Source of the DNA: Ochromonadaceae sp. CCMP2298 | Taxonomy: Eukaryota; Sar; Synurophyceae; Ochromonadales; Ochromonadaceae | Assembly: GCA_026770595.1 (NCBI GenBank) | Contig: MU634564.1 | Span: 1-11,408, forward strand | DNA length: 11,408 nucleotides | Reading direction: 5' to 3' | Shown: in pieces, positions 1 through 11,350 of the stretch | How the letters are laid out: every line of letters starts with the position of its first letter | Position numbering within the stretch: position 1 is the stretch's first letter | The notes under the pieces: generated by a model | The model's database searches: none | Told to the model about the DNA's origin: nothing | Seen by the model: only the letters and a program-made list of their open reading frames with translations | Position numbers and translations under genes: made by a program

Positions 1-287
1 AAACCGTGATGGCACGAGACTCGGAGGTGCTCCTTCGCGTCCTCGCTCACCAGCGTAGAGGAGATGAGGCCGAACACGTCAGGCAGTACACGGTGGAGCG
101 GAATCTCTGCAGTGGGACTGTTCAGGTTTAGCAGAAGGTCCCTCTGCAGCTCCACAAAATTGCCCTTGTCCAGTCTGTGGGCTTTCAGAGGAAAACTTCC
201 ATCGTTCTTGTTCGACAGCACCACGACGCACACAGTGATCAGGTGCCTCTCCTCAACCACAGCCAGGGATTCCAAAGATACTGACAT
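1..287 (-). CDS. Unrecognised protein, N-terminal part, cut by the left window edge
   Basis: Reading the minus strand from an ATG at 287-285, the frame is open for 95 codons to the window edge. The product begins MSVSLESLAVVEERHLITV and has ordinary globular composition: a hydrophobic stretch VCVVVLSN at about residues 19-26, then alternating Leu/charged segments (FVELQRDLLLNLNS at about 44-57, HRVLPDVFGLISSTL at about 65-79). The plus-strand frame over the same bases is Ser/Arg-rich and looks like its shadow. I do not recognise the family. There are two uncertainties. A GTGAGC at 50-45 could be a splice donor, ending this exon at residue 79. A TGTAG at 297-293 could be an acceptor, making the ATG internal to an exon. 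The frame is also open upstream well beyond 500 but has no other Met there. It is divergent to the MetAP2 gene. Confidence 0.5.
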   Translation of the reverse strand, partial: MSVSLESLAVVEERHLITVCVVVLSNKNDGSFPLKAHRLDKGNFVELQRDLLLNLNSPTAEIPLHRVLPDVFGLISSTLVSEDAKEHLRVSCHHG

Positions 288-478
288 CGATACTACAGAG
301 GCAGGCGATGATTCGATGATGATTTCGCACGGCCTCGAAGCAGGTGGACAGATTGTGAGGAAGAGAGGAGGATGGAGAGCAGATCGCCTTTTGGGGTTGG
401 ATGATTTCAAAAAGGATTTTATGAAATAGGCATCTTCACTGGATCGCAACGGCCGATCCAAGCCGTTTTTGTGATGCG

Positions 479-530
479 GAGACTTGGAGCACCTAAGTCG
501 AGACTTGGAGGGATAAATTGAGACTTGGCG
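479..530. repeat. Three spaced copies of GAGACTTGGAG
   Basis: GAGACTTGGAG occurs at 479-489 and 500-510, and GAGACTTGGCG (one mismatch) at 520-530. The spacings of 21 and 20 bp are close to two helical turns, so the copies would face the same side of the DNA. The location in the divergent intergenic region fits protein-binding sites, but that role is inferred. Confidence 0.6.
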
Positions 531-656
531 TGGAAAATAAAAAAAACCCGTTGCCAAATAAGTTGGGATCGACAATATGGGCCCTCCACACCTCCAGGCA
601 GAGCGGAAGATATTTCTGTAACACTTATTTTGACATCTTTGATTGCATTTTTAAAT

Positions 657-753
657 GTAAATAACGCCTATTATACATCGTCCGAATATACTTTATCCGA
701 ATGATTTAATCGGGAAAAATATATTCGGTTAATATATAATAGGCGTCATTTAC
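657..753. repeat. 97-bp foldback (inverted repeat) element
   Basis: The outer arms are GTAAATAACGCCTATTATA (657-675) and TATAATAGGCGTCATTTAC (735-753), reverse complements with one mismatch in 19. An inner pair, CCGAATATA (682-690) and TATATTCGG (720-728), is perfectly complementary. A short third pair, CCGA/TCGG, lies in the loop. The two outer spacers are each 6 nt, giving a symmetric stem. No flanking target-site duplication was found. It could be a MITE-like remnant or a promoter cruciform. Confidence 0.65.
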
Positions 754-869
754 CAAAAATATTAATATAAGATGCCAATTTCAGTGGTACAAAAATTATC
801 TATAGTAGGCGTCATTTACTGTAAAAAATTTGAGTTGCTATGCTAAAATCAGTGGTACGAAAAATTATC
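735..869. repeat. Degenerate direct repeat of about 65 bp in the MetAP2 upstream region
   Basis: TAGGCGTCATTTAC occurs at 740-753 and 806-819. Each is followed by a matching downstream block, TCAGTGGTACAAAAATTATC (781-800) and TCAGTGGTACGAAAAATTATC-like sequence (849-869). The two copies therefore share both ends, with a diverged A/T-rich middle. The first copy overlaps the right arm of the foldback element. Confidence 0.6.
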
Positions 870-1044
870 GATTCGCCTGTACATCCTGCGTAGTGAGTGG
901 GGCAAGTATCGAGGGGAATGAAGGATCGTGTTGCATCATTCCACCCCAGTGAGTGTCAGCCGCAGCCTAGAGACTCAACGCGATCGCGTGAGAGAAAGAG
1001 TAAGAGAGAGCGTGTTGCAAGAGAGCGGAGAGCAGACCTAAACG

Positions 1045-5238
<4,194 letters not shown>

Positions 5239-5852
5239 TTTCTATACTGGGACCTTTAAACTGGGACTTTAACTTAGCGACTAGGAGGTTGGGGTACTAC
5301 TGGTGGGTAATATGTAAGGGTTCAGGTTGGGGGCAGGCACTTTTTTTCTGTCCCGTCCCTTTTTTCCGCCTACTGGATTTGGCAGAGGACGGGCCAAATT
5401 TTTATGGCCTCATCGCCCCGGATTCGGCCGGATTTCAGGGGACCACCAGACACCCTTAAAAAACGGGAATCTGTAAGTTAATGGATTTTTTAAGCATATC
5501 AACCCTTGTGCTCGAAAAGGTCGAAAATGCTCGGTTGCCTGCCGGCCATATGCGCCAAGGGGTAGTCGGGTGGCGCGTAACTATTATGAGGTACTTGAAA
5601 TGTACTAGATCCGAAATTATCATATTGCTCTACTAAAATTGGCATAGAATTGCATTTATCATCGTGGTTGTCATTTCTGGAGTATAGTCTGTTTCGTCAA
5701 TATAGGCGCTTTTTGTTGCGTTTTCTTCATAAAGTTTGCCAGACACTTTGTGATAAACCAGGCGCTTTGTGAAACCTAAGTTACTGGCAATCTAATCCTC
5801 TCTGCTGACATTCAATCTCTGACATATCTCTGACAATGACAATCTCTGAGCG
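5239..5852. promoter_or_regulatory. Intergenic region: MetAP2 3' end and presumed promoter/5' UTR of the ankyrin-like gene
   Basis: No coding stretch was seen in these 614 bp. AGGCGCTTT occurs twice (5704-5712, 5760-5768). The last 40 bases before the next ATG carry ATCTCTGA three times (5815, 5826, 5842), which looks like a repetitive 5' UTR. An ATG at 5836 opens a 13-codon frame ending at 5877 that overlaps the main start at 5853. TGTAA at 5313-5317, 75 nt after the MetAP2 stop, is the only polyadenylation-like motif noticed and may be chance. Confidence 0.35.
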
Positions 5853-8651
5853 ATGGAGTCGTACGATGATGACCTAGGCTCGTACATCGACCAATACTCG
5901 TATGTTGAGGTAAGTTGCCCGCACTTGCACTTGCATATCCTTATCCATTAATCCTTATCCATTGTTTCTTACCATCTTGTTAACCCCACCAGTACAAGGA
6001 TCGGGTGCCTCGGCCCTCCTATGAGGGCTCATATGACCTGTCTGATGGCATGTCACGTAATGTCATCGGCAACAACACCCGTCCACGTAATTGGGTGATT
6101 GGCAGCAACACCCGTTCATATGATTTGTCGATGGGCTACACTGACACTCCCACTACTGACCACTACAACTACCATTACAACTACCGCGGTTGGGCAATGG
6201 GCAGCAACACCACCACCACTAACACCGACACCGACACTACTACTACAAAAACTACGGACATCGACAGCACCAGCACGCTCGATTGTGCGGCTGACACCGT
6301 CCCTATGGTCACAACCCCAGAGGCCTCTGGGACCCATCTTGGCAACACCCCTACTACCCCCACTACCCCCAATACCACCAACACAGCTCCGACAGGTACC
6401 GTCGCAGGCAACACCCCCAACACCCACTGTGATGATTCCCCCACCACCCCCAACATACCCACTACCTATTCCCCCACCACCCCCACTACCCTCGACACCG
6501 GCACCCCCAAAGATGACTCTCTCAGCTCTCGTCTGTGCGTGTACTTCGTGTTAGAGAGGGTTATGGAGTACCTAGGTGCACTGTGCGACCCCCAATTGCG
6601 CTGTGTGTCCCGCTGGTGCAGGGATGTGCTAAAGATTCCGGCCCCGCTGAGGGTAAAGGACTACCTATCTCCGGTGAATCTGTTCGTGTGGGCGAGGAAG
6701 CGCATAGGTACGTGTTCCTGACTATTATTTACTAATATACTGTTACGCTTATGTTCCTACGTGATGTTTCTGATATTATGAATGTACTAATGTGTGCAGT
6801 GCTTGACTATTACGAATATAATGTGTACTAATATGATACGTATTACTAATATAATATACTATTACGTATAGGTATGCCAAGGGACAAGAGTGTCGCCCTG
6901 TTAGGCGCTAAACTAGGCCACTTGGGGATGCTTCAGTGGCTAGGCAAGTACAAGGGCGGGTTCTGGGGGGGGGGGTTGTGCGAGAGTGCTGCGGGGGCGG
7001 GGCATCTACATGTGCTGAAGTGGCTCAGGGCGAAGACTCCTGTTGTGCCGTGGGGACAGAGCAGGAGCAGTGCGGCGGAAGGGGGGCATCTGGAGGTACG
7101 TACATTAAGTATAATGTTCCTGACTATATAATATTCCTGACTTAAATAATGTTCCTGACTGTAGGTTTTGCAGTGGCTATACGCCCAGCGCCCCAGGTGC
7201 CCCGCAGTAGTGGATATCTGCTCCTATGCGGCTAGGGGAGGTCATTTGCACATACTGCAGTGGCTGCGAGCTCAAACCCCCCCCGCTCCTTTGGACGCAG
7301 ATGCCTGCACCTACGCTGCCCAGAACGGCCACATACATGTGTTGCACTGGCTGAGAGCGCAGGTAAAACCCCACTATATCACAATATAATCCTATTCAAA
7401 TAACCCTATTACCCTATAACCCTAACCTTATTCCCCTATTCCCTTACTCTCCTATACCACTACACCCAGGACCCCCCCTGCCCCTGGAACGTTATGGCGT
7501 GCAACTATGCCTCAGAAAATGGGCGTCTAGATGCGCTTATGTGGATGAGAGCGCAGACGCCACCCGCTCCCTGGGACGGGCGTGCGTGCGATGCAGCCGC
7601 CCGGGGCGGGCATTTGCAAGTAATTCAGTGGCTTATAGCTCAGGATCCCCCCTGCCCCCTCAACAATAATGCTGACTACTACGCGGCGCAGTTTGGAAAC
7701 ATGGAGGTACGTCATGTTCCTGACTATTGATACTAAAAGTAAAATGTTCCTGACTAATATATACACACATAATGCTCCTGACTATTTTGTTCCTGACTTT
7801 ACAGGTGCTGCAGTGGCTCAGATCTCTGACCCCCCCCTGCCCCTGGTACCCCTCTACATGTGCCGTTGCCGCCAAGGGGGGTTTTACAGAGATCCTGCAG
7901 TGGCTGAGAACCCAAACCCCCCCCTGTCCTTGGGATGAACAGTCAACCAGAGAGGTGGTCAGGGGGGGGCATCTTAGCCTGCTCAAGTGGATGCGGGCCC
8001 AGGACCCCCCCTGTCCCTGGGACACCCACGTGGTCCGAATCGCAGTACGTTTCAAAAGGTTGCGTATACTGAAGTGGCTGCGGGCGCAGGTAAAACCCCA
8101 CTGTACATATAGCAATATACATTTATATATATATTATAACAACAAAACCCAATACACCTATACATATAACCCTATAAAAATATACATATAACCCTACAAC
8201 ACTTTAACAATATAACCCTCCCTTATACAGGACCCCCCCTGTCCTTGGGACGGCACTGCTCTGCGCACTGCGGCTGAGTGCGGGTTCGTGGAGATACAGA
8301 GCTGGCTCCAGGAACACAATGCGCCTGCACCGGAGCCGGAGGAGGAGGACGAGTACGGACACAGGTGAGATTACTTGCTTACTTAAACCCCTCTCTGCGC
8401 AGACTGTATATAGTTGTATATATCTGTATATGCGTATATATATGTATATAGTTATATATATATATGTGTATATACATGAAGACACTGATTGACACTGTCT
8501 CACCACCTTTCCTATCCAACTCGCAACTATTTACGTATCCCCAATCTCCTATCCCCTCCCCAGAGGCAGGCGATCTCTCATGGGTGGTATGGGGAGTATG
8601 GGTATGGGTTATGGGGGTATGGGTGGCATGGGGGATATGGGGGGCCTGTAG
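5853..8651 (+). CDS. F-box-like, CPWD-type ankyrin-like repeat protein (8 exons, complete)
   Basis: Exons: 5853-5909, 5993-6707, 6872-7095, 7165-7362, 7470-7706, 7805-8089, 8231-8364, 8564-8651. They join in phase to 1938 nt (645 aa), and all introns are GT-AG. Residues 1-60 are Tyr/Asp/Asn-rich with repeated IGSNTR-like motifs. About 62-190 is a Thr/Pro-rich low-complexity linker. About 197-235 (LERVMEYLGALCDPQLRCVS..W) resembles an F-box helix pair, which is tentative. From about 276 to 602 there are about eleven repeats of 28-29 residues with the pattern LQWLRAQ-D/T-PPCPWD-x5-AA-x-GGHLxV, a divergent ankyrin-like class often seen next to F-box-like segments in protists. Residues 604-616 are acidic (PEPEEEDEYGH), 617-620 basic, and 623-645 a Met/Gly tail (GGMGSMGMG). 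A role as protein-binding scaffold or ubiquitin-ligase adaptor is inferred. The N-terminal exon and the tail exon rest on splice-site reading alone. Confidence 0.85.
7096..7164 (+). repeat. Intron 3 of the ankyrin-like gene: three TTCCTGACT units in 69 nt
   Basis: TTCCTGACT occurs at 7117-7125, 7134-7142 and 7152-7160, 17-18 nt apart, inside an intron that starts GTACGT and ends TGTAG. The unit contains CTGAC, which fits CTRAY. The last copy ends only a few bases before the acceptor, so it is probably too close to serve as the branch point; the middle copy is better placed. Confidence 0.8.
7363..8230 (+). repeat. Introns 4 and 6 of the ankyrin-like gene: a shared GTAAAACCCCACT/ATAACCCTAT family
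   Basis: Intron 4 (7363-7469) and intron 6 (8090-8230) both start GTAAAACCCCACT, continue with AT-rich sequence, contain ATAACCCTAT-type units, and end before an exon starting GACCCCCCCTG. Both interrupt the repeat at the same point, WLRAQ|DPPCPW. The coordinates given span both introns with exons 5 and 6 between them. Confidence 0.75.
7707..7804 (+). repeat. Intron 5 of the ankyrin-like gene: four TTCCTGACT-type units in 98 nt
   Basis: The units are at 7717-7725, 7747-7755, 7775-7783 (CTCCTGACT) and 7790-7798. The intron begins GTACGT like introns 2 and 3. Intron 2 (6708-6871) has one exact unit at 6715-6723 plus degenerate ones (TTCCTACGT, TTTCTGATA, GCTTGACTATT), so the three introns look like members of one family. 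Confidence 0.8.
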
Positions 8652-8842
8652 GTCTGCGCCCTGCATCCACAGAACCCAGATGAGGGGGTGAAGGTGTGAG
8701 GAGATGAGGGGATGAGGAGGTAGGGGGCTTAGACCTACTTTTCAGTACACAGGACAGGATCGACTTGATCACATAGGACGGGGGGGGGGGATAAATACAT
8801 ATAGGAGATATAGGAGTTGTATAGATACACAGGGTTAGATAC

Positions 8843-8898
8843 ATAGGGTTATAGGGTTATAGGGTTATAGGGTTATAGGGTTATAGGGTTATAGGGTT
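8843..8898. repeat. Telomere-like tandem array (ATAGGGTT)7
   Basis: Seven uninterrupted copies of the 8-mer ATAGGGTT run from 8843 to 8898. They are preceded by a degenerate AGGGTTAG and followed by ATAGTTAT. It is not a canonical TTAGGG or TTTAGGG telomere repeat. Its reverse complement, AACCCTAT, occurs in introns 4 and 6 of the gene just upstream. Confidence 0.9.
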
Positions 8899-9116
8899 AT
8901 AGTTATGCCATTAGGGGAGTAGGGGATTAGGAATAGGTTTTATGCCTCGACAGTTCGGGCGGAATAATAGGGAGAGCAAATAATAGGCATACGGCAGGGG
9001 GAGGGGGGCAGCTTGCATGGTAGTGTCTAGTGTGGTGGCACTACTGTGTGTGTCTGGAGTCGCATAATGCAGATCCGTGTTCCCACTATTAGTCCCAATA
9101 TCCCCCTCAGGTTAAT

Positions 9117-9172
9117 AACCCTTTCGTCAGAGGGTTAATCGGACAGGGGTAAAACCCTTGTAGCGGGGGTTT
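9117..9172. repeat. Two small tandem hairpins
   Basis: AACCCT (9117-9122) pairs with AGGGTT (9131-9136) over an 8-nt loop. AAACCC (9152-9157) pairs with GGGTTT (9167-9172) over a 9-nt loop. The stems are only 6 bp, so they may be chance in sequence rich in AACCC/GGGTT motifs. Confidence 0.4.
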
Positions 9173-9330
9173 ATATTCTCCCTTGGTTTAATAATAATCC
9201 TTAGCCCTCTTGTCCGCTCCGCCGAGGGGGATAATTATACCAGCAGTGGGTCCACGGAAATGCATTATTCCTCTGCAGGAACGCACAGGGGTGGGGGAGT
9301 TAAATACACACACCCATAGTGAGGGGTGGT

Positions 9331-9435
9331 AACACACACCAACACACACCGAGGTGTACCGAGGTGTACCGAGGGGCAAGTGTTCTGGGCTCTACCCCCC
9401 CACCCCCATAACCGATACCCCTTAACCGATACCCC
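9331..9435. repeat. Short tandem duplications of 10 and 14 bp
   Basis: AACACACACC is present twice in tandem (9331-9350), followed by GAGGTGTACC twice in tandem (9351-9370). TAACCGATACCCC then occurs at 9409-9421 and 9423-9435. These look like replication-slippage products in non-coding DNA. Confidence 0.75.
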
Positions 9436-9796
9436 ATAACAGGCTTCCTACCCGCTTGACGTGCAGGTTTTGCGATTTGCGATCTGCGATTTGCAGTTTT
9501 AAAAAGAAATAAAATAAAATAGCGATTAATTTGATAATTCAGGTGGGGGTGGACTGAGGAGGGGTATAACAGTCTAACAGTTTTAGAGTATAATAGTGTA
9601 ATAGCAAGGAAAGATTGGGGCAAAAAGGCTCGTTTGTTACTGTTACATGTTCCAGTTACATGTCCTGTGGTGGGGACATAAATAGTACAGAGCAAGCCTG
9701 ACTCTTTCTCCTGACATCTCACTACTGTCTCCTATCTCCCGACCTCACCTCCTAGCTTCTTACATCTAACCCCACCTATTTAAGAGGGTAATAGGG

Positions 9797-11298
9797 TTAG
9801 AAGAGTGCTAGGCACTCACCTACACAGGGCAGCCCCCAACTCCCCAGACCCTGCAACACCCCCCTCACGTCCGCCTGCATATGGGGGGGTATCAATTGCT
9901 GCACCTGCAGCGTACCCAAAGTACGTACGCAATTCAGGACCGTCTCGGGAGCTTCTGTTTCACCCAAATAGGCGCACATTGTGCTCACAATTGACGCTGT
10001 TTGGGTGGTGTTGGGTGTTGACGCCAATAGGATGGTACAATTGGCGAGCAGGCGGGTGACGGACACGCGCACGAGCTTGGATGGACTCCCCACCTGCACC
10101 CCCGCCACTGCCAAAATCCCCCCCACATACCCAGCCCCACCCCCACCTCCCGCCAGTGCAGCTCTTAGTGCCGGGTGCTTAAAGCAATTGCACAAAAATC
10201 GCGCAGCAGTTAGCACTGTGGCGAAGGGAACCGCAGAGGGGTCCGTACCCAGCACCTGAATAACCCTCTCTAGCAAAGTGTTAAGATGGCGGTTACGCGA
10301 GAGCAGGTCTGCAGCGTGGGGGTGGATACAAACCACCCTAAGGATGTCGAAAAGTGGGAAAAGGTGAGCCGCATCCCACGCCAGGGTGGGTTTAATGGTA
10401 GACTGAATTTGTGCGGGATGGGCGGTGGAAGAGTGGTAGTGTGAGGTGGCAGACAGCAGTAAGCACAGAGACTCAATCGACTCCAGTTCTGATGACGACA
10501 AATCTCCATTCCCCATCCCCTCCACACCCGTCCCTGACCCTGACCCAGTCCCCCCGCCCTCTTTTCCCTCCCCAGCCCCTACAGCATATTTATCGTATCT
10601 GGCGAATTCGACGACCTTTGCCTGCACCTTGCTTAGCTGCGGCACCTCCTCGAAATAGAGGTAGGAGGTGAGGAGCTGGGGGAAGAGAGAGGCAGGGGTG
10701 GTAGGAGTGCCGTAGGAGGAACCCCCCATACCCCCGCCAGCACCCCCCACACCTGCCCCCCCACCACCCCCACCACCACCAAGTGTGGGGGTGCCGGCAC
10801 GGGAGGTGATCCAGTCAGCTATCTGTCCCAAGTATGTTTGGGGCAGCTGGTGCTGGTCTAGGAATCTTTGTGCGGCCTGATGGGGGGGGGTTGGGGGGGT
10901 AAGTGCTCGATGGGGTGCTCGATAAGGACTGAGGATTGTATATTATATATGCTATGCATACGTAATGCATACATTATGCATATAAATATTGTATAATGCA
11001 TAATATCATATCCAAATATGGATATATATTGTATAATGCATATATCATATACGTAAACGCAAACACTCTTGTACCTGGAAAGCGTTTTCTCCGTCGTTGT
11101 GTCCCAGATTTAGCGACTGGGGGCCCTGGGGGGTGTCTATTTCTACCGGTAGGATGTGGTCATAGTACGTACTATAGAGGGGGTAGGGGTAGGAAGTGGG
11201 GGGTTAGATAAATATATCAAACCTAGGGGCTGAGGAATGGCTCGTATATTGTATAATGATATAAATATATATACACATGTATATACACATATACATAA

Positions 11299-11350
<52 letters not shown>

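Larger units (their letters stand above)
288..1044. promoter_or_regulatory. Divergent intergenic region, presumed bidirectional promoter
   Basis: This 757-bp gap lies between the minus-strand frame ending at 287 and the MetAP2 start at 1045, so it probably holds both promoters (inference). The middle is AT-rich (about 600-870) and carries the repeats listed separately. The last 80 bases before the MetAP2 ATG are purine-rich (repeated GAGAGAGA-type sequence, 988-1033), which looks like a 5' UTR. GTGTTGCA occurs twice, at about 928 and 1012. No convincing TATA box at a sensible distance was identified. Confidence 0.4.
8652..9796. other. Tail-to-tail intergenic region with short tandem repeats, no gene seen
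   Basis: These 1145 bp lie between two convergent genes. Reading frames here give low-quality peptides with no family likeness. Contents are G-rich purine sequence (8690-8800), the (ATAGGGTT)7 array, two small hairpins (9117-9136, 9152-9172), tandem 10-mers (9331-9370), a 14-bp repeat (9409-9435) and a TTGCGAT-type repeat (about 9469-9494). AATAAA occurs near 9507-9517 but is too far from either stop codon to be a convincing signal. Confidence 0.6.

Noticed and set aside
64-429. Plus-strand 121-aa reading frame
   Set aside because: Ser/Arg-rich composition with no family pattern. The antisense frame over the same bases is the more protein-like one.
6099-6554. Overlapping frames opposite or alongside the Thr/Pro-rich exon of the ankyrin-like gene
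   Set aside because: Low-complexity shadows (Leu/Pro- or Val/Gly-rich) of the ACC/CCC-rich coding strand.
8980-9080. tRNA-like stretch with a palindromic TAGTG...CACTA
   Set aside because: It does not fold into a cloverleaf and has no plausible T-arm or anticodon arm.
9500-9520. AATAAA polyadenylation signal
   Set aside because: It is about 850 nt past the stop of the plus-strand gene and in the wrong orientation for the minus-strand gene.
9188-9722. Minus-strand frames of 63 and 140 aa downstream of the PLAA-like stop
   Set aside because: Composition changes abruptly, with no recognisable motif, and short tandem repeats run through them. Treated as non-coding.
9805-10671. Plus-strand frames inside the PLAA-like exon
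   Set aside because: Shadows of the PUL-encoding minus strand.
11300-11347. Possible origin or AT-rich regulatory element
   Set aside because: It is a plain AT dinucleotide microsatellite within a presumed intron.
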